Part shown: piece after piece, positions 16,389 through 24,673 of the stretch
How positions within the stretch are numbered: the stretch's first letter is position 1
How the letters are laid out: each line of letters opens with the position of its first letter
NCBI GenBank assembly: GCA_016190505.1
Contig: JACPQM010000032.1
Coordinates: 1-57,392, forward strand
DNA: 57,392 nucleotides
From: Chloroflexota bacterium
GTDB lineage: Bacteria > Chloroflexota > Dehalococcoidia > JACPQK01
Direction of reading: 5' to 3'
The notes under the pieces: generated by a model
Database searches by the model: none
What the model saw: only the letters and a program-made list of their open reading frames with translations
Told to the model about the DNA's origin: nothing
Position numbers and translations under genes: made by a program

Positions 16389-16948
16389 CACTCACCTCCC
16401 AGATCCTGGCCCGGGTCGGGATTGTGCGGGTCCGCCTGGGCCAGAAAGACAATCCCTTGAGGGGAAGAGACATTCGCCAAGCGCCGGGCGCCGTCCTCAC
16501 CGGTGTATCTGATGGGCTGGGACGGGTTGGCGTTAACAAACCCAGCGTAGACTTTGTTTCCGGGCAGATTGAGTGCCAAGAAGGTGGGCTTGCCATCAAC
16601 CTCGCCGCTCTCCACGGCAAAGGCCGGTCGCATGCGGTTGACCTTTTCGTCGGGTTCCAGCGCCACCATCAAAATGTGGCGCTGGCCATCGAAGGTGCGC
16701 CCATCGGCCAAGTGGACTGTGATGTCGCCCGCCGATACTGAAGCCAAGGAAGCCAAGGAGCTCCAGTCCAGGTCCTTCGCGGCTTGATGCGCCGGATTCG
16801 GCCCATAGTCGCGCACTACTTGCAACGCGTCCTCGCCGTCCGGGGCACCATTCGCGCCAATGGCCACCGCCACCCCACCACCCACCACCAGACCGAGCAC
16901 CGTGATGAATACGGTCACCCGGCCACGCCTGATAAGCCAGCCTATCAA
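16388..16948 (-). CDS. Membrane-anchored exported protein of unknown function
   Basis: A 186-residue protein with a short basic N-terminus, one helix (residues 10-33, VTVFITVLGLVVGGGVAVAI) and an outer domain. The outer part has AGDITVHLADGRTFDGQRHILMVALEPDEK and LNLPGNKVYAGFVNAN. The proposed start is TTG at 16948, 7 nt after a full AGGAGG site inside repeat copy C. The frame is open further upstream, but that extension lies in the repeat and is unlikely to be coding. It is first in a unit with the coupled gene at 15903-16388. Function unknown. Confidence 0.68.
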   Translation of the reverse strand: MIGWLIRRGRVTVFITVLGLVVGGGVAVAIGANGAPDGEDALQVVRDYGPNPAHQAAKDLDWSSLASLASVSAGDITVHLADGRTFDGQRHILMVALEPDEKVNRMRPAFAVESGEVDGKPTFLALNLPGNKVYAGFVNANPSQPIRYTGEDGARRLANVSSPQGIVFLAQADPHNPDPGQDLGGE

Positions 16949-16954
16949 TGCAAC

Positions 16955-17096
16955 GCCTCCTTTCCTGACTGCCCTCCAACCAGAACAACGCGGAGTGTAC
17001 CGCGCAGGAGGTGGGAAAGGAGAGAACAAAATGGCCTATTCCGGTAGGTCAAATTGCCCAATTCTTGCCCAGGCAAAGCTGAGGCCGTAGCCGCAC
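16955..17096 (-). repeat. Upstream regulatory repeat, copy C
   Basis: This copy lacks the last 60 bp found in A, B and D. It ends at the AGGAAAGGAGG box, which here serves directly as the ribosome site for the TTG start at 16948. The double GGGCAA core and TTGACC are intact. This fixes the transcription direction of the repeat as minus strand. Confidence 0.7.
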
Positions 17097-17106
17097 AAAA
17101 ACGCCA

Positions 17107-17136
17107 AGGGGCGCCCCGATACGTTGGGGCGCCCCT
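17107..17136 (-). terminator. GGGGCGCCCC hairpin after the 241-residue protein gene
   Basis: Arms of 11 nt (17107-17117 and 17126-17136) each contain GGGGCGCCCC. It lies 26 bp past the stop at 17162 and just before repeat copy C, the same arrangement as at 11115-11142. Confidence 0.55.
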
Positions 17137-17161
17137 ATGCACTGAGTAGTTAGCCGCTGCT

Positions 17162-17887
17162 TCAGGGCCGGGCCGGAGGAGGAGGTGAATCGGGCGGACG
17201 AGGGCGAACAGGTATGTCCCCGTCCTTTGCGGGCTCCGGCTCGGGCTGCTGCTCTCCTGAAGGCGCCCTGACGAACAGTGGTGCCATCTCAAGCAGATCA
17301 GCGGCTGAATGGGTTTTGGAATAAAGCTCCACGGACGTTCCGTTTTGCCTCCACACCACCTCGCTGGGCAGTTGCAGGTGCTGGCCGTGGACCACTGCCG
17401 TGCTGCGCTCCCCAACCATTGCGTCGTACTGGCCCACCTGCACCAGGGCCCGTCTACCCTCGCTGGCTTGGACCACCGCCTTGAGGCTCGCACCTGTATC
17501 CGTGTCGACAATCAGGTCAACTCCGTTGACGAATGTGACCCAGAGTTGTTCCAGGCGGCCCGGTCGCCCCACCTCCGGGACCCATATTTCGGCCGGCTCC
17601 CACTCCCCCGTCAGGTCAGATGGAAGCGGAATGGCAAAACTCAGCCGCGCCTGGGCCTCGGCTACCGATGTCACGCGTTCGGCCTGCGGAAAGGGCAAGC
17701 CGCCTAAATCGAACTCCTCAAGCATGGGGCCACTGGTGCCGCGGTCGCCACCATGGTAAGCGAGCTGACCATCACTCCCGCCGGACCCCGCCCAATACCA
17801 TACGCCGAGCCCCAGGATGGACACAGAAGCGGCCACCAGGAGCGCCTGAAAACCTACTATTGGTCGGATGGACATGGCCGGTCTCAT
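17162..17887 (-). CDS. Membrane-anchored DUF4367-like protein
   Basis: A 241-residue protein with one N-terminal helix (about residues 10-33) and a Pro-rich C-terminal tail. The outer domain follows the DUF4367/anti-sigma-associated pattern: a SFAIPLPSDLTGEWEPAEIWV strand, a hydrophobic WVTFVNGVDLIVDTD segment, a VQVGQYDAMVG loop, and VVWRQNGTSVELYSKTHSAADLLEMA near the end. These domains sense or bind something outside the membrane; the ligand is unknown. I chose the second Met (17887), because the AAAGGA site abuts the first. It lies 140 bp downstream of the DUF4367-like lipoprotein and probably shares its promoter in repeat copy D. Confidence 0.75.
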   Translation of the reverse strand: MRPAMSIRPIVGFQALLVAASVSILGLGVWYWAGSGGSDGQLAYHGGDRGTSGPMLEEFDLGGLPFPQAERVTSVAEAQARLSFAIPLPSDLTGEWEPAEIWVPEVGRPGRLEQLWVTFVNGVDLIVDTDTGASLKAVVQASEGRRALVQVGQYDAMVGERSTAVVHGQHLQLPSEVVWRQNGTSVELYSKTHSAADLLEMAPLFVRAPSGEQQPEPEPAKDGDIPVRPRPPDSPPPPARP

Positions 17888-18027
17888 TGTCATTCCTTTC
17901 TGTGAGCCTGGGCTAGTCTTGGGACGATGCCATGAAGCTCAAAGAGCAAGATATCCTGCCGTGGAATGCAGCCACCACGTGCCAGGGGCGCCCCCACGTA
18001 GATCTCCGGGCTGGGGTCTACATGCGT

Positions 18028-18573
18028 TCAAGCTACGGATTCGGCTATGCGGAAAAACTCGTCTCTCGTTAGCCCAAACCCCCACATCTCAATGCTTATC
18101 CCATTTCGCTCCCAGACTATGGTCAGCATGAGGCGGCCATTCTGGTCCGTTTCCTCGTGAAGTTGTCCCATGACGCCCTGTATCGTGACTATGCTGGCAT
18201 CATCCACCACAATACGGCCGTAGGCCATGCGCTCGGTCAGTTGAAAGCCCTCAACCCCGCTTTGGAATACTAGGATTACCTCCTTGCTGTGCTTGCCAGG
18301 CAGGCCGGCGGGCGCCTCGAGTACTGTGGCACCACGGATCTCGATGCCTGGGGGGAGATACCTGGGCACTGCAATGGTGAAGTCTGCCTGGGCCTGCGCG
18401 TCTTCCAGAATTGCGGGGTCAATGCCCTCGGGAAGCGCCCCGTTGGCCTGCCGTTCGGAGGCCGTCGGAGGCAGGCTTGCCGACGTGGGTGAATCTCCCG
18501 ACACGGGGGCCGCCTGCCCACATGATGTGAGGACAAACAACGTCAAGAACGCGACCAGTTTACGGCTCGCCAT
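18028..18573 (-). CDS. DUF4367-like lipoprotein
   Basis: A 181-residue lipoprotein with signal peptide and lipobox LTSC (lipidated Cys18). The domain from residue 60 follows the DUF4367 pattern closely: ADFTIAVPRYLPPGIEI, a LVFQSGVEGFQLTE segment, IQGVMGQLHEE, and LTIVWERNGISIEMWGFGLTRDEFFRIAESV. It is a soluble-outside counterpart of the downstream protein at 17162-17887. Repeat copy D lies about 120 bp upstream. Function beyond surface location is unknown. Confidence 0.8.
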   Translation of the reverse strand: MASRKLVAFLTLFVLTSCGQAAPVSGDSPTSASLPPTASERQANGALPEGIDPAILEDAQAQADFTIAVPRYLPPGIEIRGATVLEAPAGLPGKHSKEVILVFQSGVEGFQLTERMAYGRIVVDDASIVTIQGVMGQLHEETDQNGRLMLTIVWERNGISIEMWGFGLTRDEFFRIAESVA

Positions 18574-18694
18574 GCTCCAATAGCACCTCCACTGGGTGAG
18601 TCAAATGTATCGGTGCCCAACGGCAACGTCCTCTAAGGCTGGCGTGAAGCGCCGATGGAGCCAACTATATCTAGCAGTACCGCCTTGGTCAAGA

Positions 18695-18880
18695 CCCAAC
18701 TTACCGTGACCGGCCCACAATCAGGACTGCCGTGCCCTACCCAGTCTCTCGCCTCCTTTCCTGACGGCCCTCCGACCAGAACAATGCGGAGTCTACCGCG
18801 CAGCATGCGGGATAGGGGAGAACAAAATGGCCTATTCCGGTAGGTCAAATTGCCCAATTTTTGCCCAGGCAAAGCTGAGC
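18695..18880 (-). repeat. Upstream regulatory repeat, copy D
   Basis: 186 bp, most similar to copy A (the segment starting CCCAACTTACCGTGACCGG is identical). The end after AAAGCTGAG diverges, which marks one boundary of the repeat. It precedes the DUF4367-like lipoprotein gene. Confidence 0.7.
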
Positions 18881-19331
18881 GGGGAGGGACCGTGGAACGC
18901 CCGTTGCGGCAAGCATCGCCGACGCGCGCCTCCGCCAACCCCTCTCCATTTACGTCTGGTCTTTACACACGATTGACACCGAGGGCGTAGGGGCGGGACT
19001 CTCCGAGTGAAACATCGGAGTCCGATGCTCCGGCTCGGACCGTGCCCGCCCCGCGCTCGCACTCGAAGACAAACGAACTGCAAAAAGGCTGATCCTGCGC
19101 GGTGGCGAGAGGCCGACGTTGTTTTGGGCCGCGAGCCTGTTGGGTTCCCGGCGTAGCGAACCGATGGTTTCAGCCATTCTGCGCGTCAGAGCGCTGGGGA
19201 GCACATCCCGACGTGTCGGGACTCCCCTACGTCTTGCGTTCCCCCTGCGGGGACGCCGGCGGACTGGAATGCCGGCTGCCTACAGAGAGGGCAGAGCTTG
19301 CCCTGAGTGAAGCGAAGGGGTGAGGTGAGCT
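18881..19331. other. Gene-free region with short hairpins
   Basis: It contains CATCGGA/TCCGATG near 19012-19026, CCCGAC/GTCGGG near 19207-19220, and an AGCTTGCCCTGAGTGAAGCG remnant of the GCCCTTCGACAAGCTCAGGG-type repeat near 19296. The last may lie at the end of the LuxR-type gene. No reading frame with coding character was found. Confidence 0.4.
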
Positions 19332-19844
19332 TTACAGGAGGCGTCGGCGGCGGGCCTCGGCCAGCGCCTCAACCCGGCTGTGGGAGTCCAGCTTGGACAT
19401 TATGCTGTTTATGTGGTTGCGGACCGTTGACTGGCTAAGGAAAAGCCTTTTCCCGATCGCCCTGGTCCCCAGACCCGCGTCCAGAAGACGCAGGACATCC
19501 ACCTCTCTCGGGCTTAGGGTACCCTGTTCAAACGGAGGTGCGTCGCCATCGTTGGCACTTTCCCGCGATTGTTGCCCGGCGCCTCCCGGGCCTACCAGAG
19601 GCGCCTGCCCCACATCACTCCCTGTTCCACCACGTCTCTCCCTGAGGGTCTGAATGCCGAAGGCCAAGAGGCGGAAGCTGTACAGCACGCCAAACGAGAT
19701 AACATAGGTCTGCCACATAAAGCGGACCCCTATGAAACCCGAGCCGAGCAGCAGCAGCACAGCCCCACCGGCTATGCCGTAAAGCAGCAGGACCTCCCTC
19801 GCCACAACGCGCCTGACCCGGGTTGTCCCTCTTCCTTCGCCCAT
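19332..19844 (-). CDS. Membrane-anchored LuxR-type transcription regulator
   Basis: A 170-residue protein with an unusual order. Two membrane helices (about residues 18-40 and 46-65, EVLLLYGIAGGAVLLLLGSG and YVISFGVLYSFRLLAFG) precede a linker of about 40 residues and a C-terminal LuxR/GerE helix-turn-helix. The latter is intact (LSPREVDVLRLLDAGLGTRAIGKRLFLSQSTVRNHINSIMSKL). There is no receiver domain. The start at 19844 is chosen because AGGAG lies 8 nt before the ATG, and the longer frame runs through a palindromic repeat. It sits at the upstream end of the exported-protein cluster, on the same strand, and is divergent from the cytochrome operon. It is therefore a candidate controller of either; this is inference. 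Confidence 0.78.
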   Translation of the reverse strand: MGEGRGTTRVRRVVAREVLLLYGIAGGAVLLLLGSGFIGVRFMWQTYVISFGVLYSFRLLAFGIQTLRERRGGTGSDVGQAPLVGPGGAGQQSRESANDGDAPPFEQGTLSPREVDVLRLLDAGLGTRAIGKRLFLSQSTVRNHINSIMSKLDSHSRVEALAEARRRRLL

Positions 19845-20324
19845 TTGACCCACTCCTGGAAGGCGTGCGCCTCTATTCTCTCCGCTACAGGGGGACTTGT
19901 CTAGACGCCACAAACAATCTGAGACTAGCAATTGAATGGGTAGGTCGGGTTGGGAAACCCGACCTACACGAAGCAATCGCTCTTTTCCGGAAACGCCTGC
20001 GCTAGCCGCCACCGTCCACCGGCCCTATGCGCCCCCGCCCTAGCCTACGTTGAGACAGGGCGACGGGGAGGACACGGAGTTCCTCCCCTACGCAGGCCGA
20101 ATCAGCCGCTTGCCGAGATAGATAACCCCACGGGCTCGACCAGCCCTATCTTTAGATAGCACCGCCGTTTGCTCCTGCCGACAGCCTTCGTCCCCAAAAC
20201 CTATCTCGGGTATAACCCCAATACTACCCTGAGATACTACTGTGCCCCACCCCCTGGGCCAACAATAAGGGCTGGAATGGCGCACGAGCCGGCAACAGCC
20301 CAACACCAGGGGGAGGGGACAGCA
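19845..20324. other. Divergent intergenic region between the regulator and the cytochrome operon
   Basis: It holds a perfect hairpin of 12-nt arms (GTAGGTCGGGTT at 19940-19951, complement at 19956-19967), a repeat type common between genes. AT-richer stretches near 20145-20245 include TTTAGATAG, GGTATAACCCC and GAGATACTAC, which could contain the operon's promoter. I cannot choose a -35/-10 pair with confidence. None of the four upstream repeats occurs here. Confidence 0.4.
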
Positions 20325-20681
20325 GTGGTCCTCAAAATGGCGCTCACCTTCCGCAGGCTATCGGTGTGGCACTCCGCCCTGGCCCACTACATGCGGGGCA
20401 TGCCCAACGTGGATGTGGTCCTGGTGGACCTGAAGGATGACGCCAACGCCGTCGTGGCCCTGGCCTGCGCCGACTGGTCGGTAATGCTGGTGGAGGACCC
20501 AGCCACCGACGAGAACCGCAAGGACCTGGCCCGGCTGCTGGCTGTCGCGCCCGGCGTGCTCCTGGTCAGCCACGCCACTCCCGAGATAGACGTGTACTGG
20601 CACCAGCGGCTGCCGGTCACCACCCAGGACGATCTGGCCCGTGCCCTGAGCCATCCCGAGCGGCTGGTGGCACAGAGGTAA
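20325..20681 (+). CDS. Small cytoplasmic protein of unknown function at the head of the cytochrome operon
   Basis: The frame from GTG at 20325 gives 118 residues; the GGGGGAGGGG site just before it favours this start. A Met at 20277 would add 16 residues. The sequence alternates hydrophobic strands and helices (DVVLVDLKDDANAVVALA, WSVMLVEDP, APGVLLVSHATPEIDVYW). This recalls a receiver-like alpha/beta fold, but the phosphorylation residues are not clearly present. It has no signal or heme motif. It ends 79 bp before the first cytochrome gene and may regulate or accompany the operon. Confidence 0.55.
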   Translation: MVLKMALTFRRLSVWHSALAHYMRGMPNVDVVLVDLKDDANAVVALACADWSVMLVEDPATDENRKDLARLLAVAPGVLLVSHATPEIDVYWHQRLPVTTQDDLARALSHPERLVAQR

Positions 20682-20760
20682 CCATCTTGGAGATGCAGAG
20701 ACCACCTCGGGAACGGCGCAGGGCCGCGTCGCTCCGGCAGGCCGTTGCGGAGGAGCCCGC

Positions 20761-21717
20761 ATGCGGGCTTGGATCGTAGCTCTGGGCATTACGGCTGTGC
20801 TGCTGGCTGCGTTCGTTCTTGTTGCTGTGACCAGGCAAAAGGCCCATGCTTTGGACCAGGTGAACGGTCCAACCACGCAACCGGCCTACGCTCTGGACCA
20901 GAACGATTGCCTCCACTGCCACGGGGCGCTGGAGCTTACCACACGTGCCTCCAGCGGAGCCGAAGTCTCCCTATATGTGAACAAAGAGGGCCTTGACGCC
21001 TCGGCGCACCGCTACGTGGACTGCGTCTCCTGCCATACTACCAAGCCCCACGACGTGCCCACCCCCCTGAGCAAGCTTTCCCTGGCTGCCCGCTGCGGCA
21101 CCTGCCACCAGTATGAGTACAAGCTCCACCTCCAGAGTGTCCACGGACAACAGTTGCTCCAGGGCAACGAGGACGTGGCCACTTGCGTGGATTGCCATAG
21201 TCCGCAGGTCAATCCCCACAGCATCGTACGCGTGTTGGAGTCCAACGCCCCGGCCTATAAGCAAAATATCAGCCAGACCTGTGGCCGATGCCATAACAAC
21301 GAACCACTCATGGCCCGCTACGGCATACTGGAAAAGGTCTACGAGTCCTACATGCGCAGCTTCCACGGCAAGGCGATGAAGCTGAGCCCCACCGCCAACA
21401 TAACTCAGCTCAACAAGGCCACCTGCACCAACTGCCATGGCACACACGACATCAAGGACCCCACGGACCCCACCTCCCCCGTAGCGGGGGTGGAGAACCT
21501 GGCCAGGACTTGCGAGCAGTGCCATCCCGGAGCAGGTGTGCAGTTTGCCAGCAGTTTCCTGGGCCACAAAGAGGCTACCCCCGAGAACTTCCCCATGGTC
21601 CACTACGCTGAGAGGTTCTTTGCCCTCCTTACCGCCTCCGTAGTGGCCCTGGGCGTCTCCCTGGTCCTGGTCGAGACCGGCAAGTGGGCGTTCAACCGCC
21701 GCCCGAAAGAGGAGTAA
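20761..21717 (+). CDS. Seven-heme c-type cytochrome with two membrane anchors
   Basis: A 318-residue protein with seven CxxCH heme sites (CLHCH, CVSCH, CGTCH, CVDCH, CGRCH, CTNCH, CEQCH) between an N-terminal helix (residues 4-24) and a C-terminal helix (about 285-305). Many other His residues can be distal ligands. Such proteins accept electrons from a membrane quinol module and pass them outward. GGAGGAG precedes the ATG. The cytochrome b gene starts 2 bp after its stop, so the two are tightly coupled, and they probably form one complex in which the C-terminal helix docks on the cytochrome b. Confidence 0.9.
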   Translation: MRAWIVALGITAVLLAAFVLVAVTRQKAHALDQVNGPTTQPAYALDQNDCLHCHGALELTTRASSGAEVSLYVNKEGLDASAHRYVDCVSCHTTKPHDVPTPLSKLSLAARCGTCHQYEYKLHLQSVHGQQLLQGNEDVATCVDCHSPQVNPHSIVRVLESNAPAYKQNISQTCGRCHNNEPLMARYGILEKVYESYMRSFHGKAMKLSPTANITQLNKATCTNCHGTHDIKDPTDPTSPVAGVENLARTCEQCHPGAGVQFASSFLGHKEATPENFPMVHYAERFFALLTASVVALGVSLVLVETGKWAFNRRPKEE

Positions 21718-21719
21718 CC

Positions 21720-22541
21720 ATGGCAGTCACAGCCAAGGTGCAGTCCAGGGCCGCGCCACAGGAGCAGGAAGAGAATGTGGTGCGCTTCGACATTCACCAG
21801 CGCCTCCAGCACATACTGATGATGTCCAGCTTCATCGTCCTGGCTGCCACTGGCCTACCCCTCAAGTTCAGCGAAAGTGGCATCAGCCAATGGTGGATCA
21901 GCTTCTGGGGCGGCATCGAGAGCACCCGGTTCGCCCACCGCATCGCCGCCTTCGTCATGGTGGGCGACTGCGTGTACCACGTGCTGTATCTGGCCTACAC
22001 CACAGCCATCCTGAAGAGGCCGTTCCCTTTCCAGATGCTGCCCAGTCCCCAGGACGTCCAGAACCTGTACCAAGACCTGAGGTACTACCTGGGCCTGTCC
22101 AGGACGCAAGCACAGTACGGCCGCTTCAACTACCGGGAGAAGTTCGACTACTGGGCCATCTTCTGGGGGATGCCCATCATGGCCGGGTCAGGCTTCATCC
22201 TGATGTATCCGGTCCTGGTCAGCGAGTTCCTGCCCAATTGGGCCATCCCGGTGGCCCTGGTGGCCCATAGTGACGAGGCGGTCCTGGCGGTGAGCTGGAT
22301 CTTCATCGTCCACATCTTCTTCGCCCACCTCGCCCCTGGTGTTTTCCCCATGAACAAGTCCATCTTTACTGGAAAGGTGCCCAGGCACCGCTACATGGAA
22401 GAGCATCCCCTGGAGCTCGCACAGACGTCAGCCCCGGCAAAGGAGCCAGAAATGCCCGAGCAGGTCCCGCGGCCAGCCCTACCCCAGGCCACAGACCCCA
22501 ACGTGGTACCGACTGACGCCAAGGGGCAAAGCGCTCTATGA
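21720..22541 (+). CDS. b-type cytochrome, membrane subunit (cytochrome b561/FdnI-like)
   Basis: A 273-residue protein with about four to five hydrophobic segments. Candidate heme-b ligands are the His residues in IHQRLQHILMM, RFAHRIAAF, DCVYHVLY and IFIVHIFFAHL. This is the arrangement of the Ni,Fe-hydrogenase/formate-dehydrogenase cytochrome b family, which moves electrons between quinones and a periplasmic partner. The C-terminal 45 residues are hydrophilic and Pro/Glu-rich. GAGGAG lies 5 nt before the ATG. It overlaps the next gene by 4 bp (ATGA). Together with the seven-heme protein it could oxidise quinol on the outer face. Confidence 0.87.
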   Translation: MAVTAKVQSRAAPQEQEENVVRFDIHQRLQHILMMSSFIVLAATGLPLKFSESGISQWWISFWGGIESTRFAHRIAAFVMVGDCVYHVLYLAYTTAILKRPFPFQMLPSPQDVQNLYQDLRYYLGLSRTQAQYGRFNYREKFDYWAIFWGMPIMAGSGFILMYPVLVSEFLPNWAIPVALVAHSDEAVLAVSWIFIVHIFFAHLAPGVFPMNKSIFTGKVPRHRYMEEHPLELAQTSAPAKEPEMPEQVPRPALPQATDPNVVPTDAKGQSAL

Positions 22542-24082
22542 GACTTCATGCGCCGCGGTGGCTAAGGGACTGGCTCATCCTGGCAGCCCTGGTATTGCTG
22601 GCCGCTACCATTGCCCTGGTGGCCATGGTGTCCTATTCCAACCTTTCCGACACCAGGCCCTTGCTGGGCATTGCGGTGTACACCCTGGTGCCCATGTTCT
22701 TTGTAGTTGGCGGCGTCATCTTCTACCTGGGGCTGCACCGGTGGGCGCGGGGTCCTGGGAAGTACCCGGTACTGGACCTGAACGAGCCTTATCTGCGCCG
22801 CCGTGTCCAGTTCTTCCTGGCCGCCGGCGTGGTGGAGCTCGGCCTGCTCATGGTGGGCGGCTTCGAGTTGCTAGAGTTCACCGATAGCCCTGCATTCTGC
22901 GGCTCCCTGTGCCACAAGGTAATGGCGCCGGAGTACAAGACCTATCAGGCCTCACCCCACGCCCGGGTGGCCTGCACCGACTGCCACGTGGGGAAAGGCG
23001 GCTCCTGGCTGGTCAAGTCCAAGATACAGGGCCTACCCCTGACCGTGGCCACGGTGTTCAACACCTATTCTCATCCCATCACCAGCCCCGTGGAGAGCCT
23101 GCGCCCGGCCCGGGACACCTGCGAGCAGTGCCACTGGCCCCAAAAGTTCACCCAGGACCGGCTAAGGGTGACACGCCATTTCCTACCCGACGAGAAAAAC
23201 ACCCCTCAAACAGTCGCGCTCGCCTTCAAGGTGGGCGGGGGCCACGCCGAGCAGGCCCGTGACATCCACTGGCATATCGCCAGCAATGTCTGGTACTTGC
23301 CCCTGGACGACAAGCGGCGGGAGATTGCCTGGGTGGGCGTGGAGGAAAAGGAGGGGGGCCTCACCGAGTATTTCAACCCGCAGTTCGAGGACCGTGCCAC
23401 TCCCGAGCTGATAGCCCGGGGCAAGCGCCGCATGGACTGCGTGGACTGCCACAACCGGGCCACCCACATCTTCCGCTCTCCCGACCAGCTCGTGGACGAG
23501 GCTATGGCTTTGGGCAGGATTGACGCCTCGTTGCCGTTCGTCAAGAAGCTGGCCCTGGAGGCCCTGGAACCCGGGGATAGCCCGAGTTTGGAGGCCGCCC
23601 AGTCCAGGATCAACCGCATCGAGGCCTTTTACAGGTTGAACTACCCGCAGCTCGCCCAGGGGAAGGAGAGGTCCATCGCCCAGGCCCTGGCCGAGCTAAA
23701 CCGGCTCACCCAGTTCGTCATTTTCCCGGACATGAAGGTCACCTGGCAGACCCACAGCAACTTCCTGACCCATGATGGCTGCTTCCGCTGCCATGGCGAG
23801 CTGTCCACGCGCCCGGCCAGCGCGCCACGTGTTGTCCCGGTGGGCTGCAACCTGTGCCATTACCAGGTACCCCCAGAGATAGCCGGCACCGCCGCCGAGC
23901 GGGCGCGGCCGGTGTACCAGCTCGCGCCCCCACCGCTTCCTCACAAGACAGAAGGCTGGGAGGACTGCCTGGTATGCCACGGAACGTTGGGCTTCAAACG
24001 TTTCACCCCCTCCCACGTGGGACGCACCAACCAGACCTGCCTGGTCTGCCACAATTCTCCTCAGCCAGGGGGTGGACCGTGA
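22538..24082 (+). CDS. Eight-heme NapC/NirT-type membrane cytochrome c
   Basis: A 514-residue protein with three N-terminal hydrophobic segments (about 12-32, 46-66 and 92-112) and a large external domain with eight heme sites. The first is CGSLCH, a CX3CH site followed by KVMAPEYKTYQASPHARVAC as in NapC/NirT quinol dehydrogenases. The others are CTDCH, CEQCH, CVDCH, CFRCH, CNLCH and two CLVCH. NapC/NirT proteins take electrons from menaquinol. The unusual five-residue first site and doubled length set it apart from four-heme NapC. Its start overlaps cytochrome b and its end overlaps the next gene (GTGA), indicating translational coupling. Confidence 0.88.
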   Translation: MRLHAPRWLRDWLILAALVLLAATIALVAMVSYSNLSDTRPLLGIAVYTLVPMFFVVGGVIFYLGLHRWARGPGKYPVLDLNEPYLRRRVQFFLAAGVVELGLLMVGGFELLEFTDSPAFCGSLCHKVMAPEYKTYQASPHARVACTDCHVGKGGSWLVKSKIQGLPLTVATVFNTYSHPITSPVESLRPARDTCEQCHWPQKFTQDRLRVTRHFLPDEKNTPQTVALAFKVGGGHAEQARDIHWHIASNVWYLPLDDKRREIAWVGVEEKEGGLTEYFNPQFEDRATPELIARGKRRMDCVDCHNRATHIFRSPDQLVDEAMALGRIDASLPFVKKLALEALEPGDSPSLEAAQSRINRIEAFYRLNYPQLAQGKERSIAQALAELNRLTQFVIFPDMKVTWQTHSNFLTHDGCFRCHGELSTRPASAPRVVPVGCNLCHYQVPPEIAGTAAERARPVYQLAPPPLPHKTEGWEDCLVCHGTLGFKRFTPSHVGRTNQTCLVCHNSPQPGGGP

Positions 24083-24663
24083 CACACTTCATCCGTGCCG
24101 CCGCTCTTCTAGGGATGCTGGTGCTTGCTTTCCTATTGTTCCGGTCGCCACCTAGCACCAACCTCCTGGCCCGCTCCGGGTTCTTTCAAGTGAACAACCA
24201 GGCGGCAAACGAGGTCAAGTGGGCTTCCTTGCCCGTGGGCCTGCTTCAGCCCTCCACGTGTCAGGACTGCCACCAGCAGGAGTACCGGGCGTGGGAGAAG
24301 TCAGCCCACCAGAGTGTCAGTTGCGTCAGTTGCCACGGCCCGGCACGGGAGCATGTCGAAGACGGCGCCAGGCTGGCGGTGGACCAGTCCCGGGAGTTCT
24401 GCGAGCTGTGCCATGCCCAGCAAGTCTCCCGCCCCAGCAAGTTCCCCCAGATAGACCCGGACAGCCACGGGGGCCAGACCACCTGCGTCACCTGTCACGA
24501 CCCCAGGGCGCCGAAGTTCGGGCCTCGGGTCCCGCACTCCCTGGACGGGCGCTACCCGTGCGAAGGCTGTCACATACCGGGAGTCAAGGAGCCGCTGGAG
24601 ATACCCGACAGCCACGCGGGCCGTCCCAGTGAGACATGTACCCAATGTCACCAGGCGAAGTAG
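24079..24663 (+). CDS. Six-heme membrane-anchored c-type cytochrome
   Basis: A 194-residue protein with an N-terminal helix (residues 4-21) and six CxxCH sites: CQDCH, CVSCH, CELCH, CVTCH, CEGCH and CTQCH. GTG at 24079 is the likely start because it overlaps the preceding stop (GTGA); an ATG is not available before the signal region. The pattern CQDCHQQEYRAWEKSAHQSVSC resembles cytochrome c554/NapC-type heme packing. The Fe-S protein gene follows 10 bp later. It probably shuttles electrons between the NapC-like protein and the FeS/NrfD module. Confidence 0.88.
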   Translation: MTHFIRAAALLGMLVLAFLLFRSPPSTNLLARSGFFQVNNQAANEVKWASLPVGLLQPSTCQDCHQQEYRAWEKSAHQSVSCVSCHGPAREHVEDGARLAVDQSREFCELCHAQQVSRPSKFPQIDPDSHGGQTTCVTCHDPRAPKFGPRVPHSLDGRYPCEGCHIPGVKEPLEIPDSHAGRPSETCTQCHQAK

Positions 24664-24673
24664 GGGGCCAACC

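Noticed and set aside
10906..18880. A conserved leader peptide in the four upstream repeats (frame with DWVGHGSPDCGPVTVSW)
   Set aside because: The frame is shared by copies A and D, but no start codon follows the ribosome-like site in A, C or D. Only copy B has a GTG there. Sequence similarity of the repeat explains the shared frame.
10906..18880. Sigma-54 promoters in the GGGCAA repeats
   Set aside because: The GGGCAA boxes are 11 bp apart and lack the GG/GC pair spacing of -24/-12 elements.
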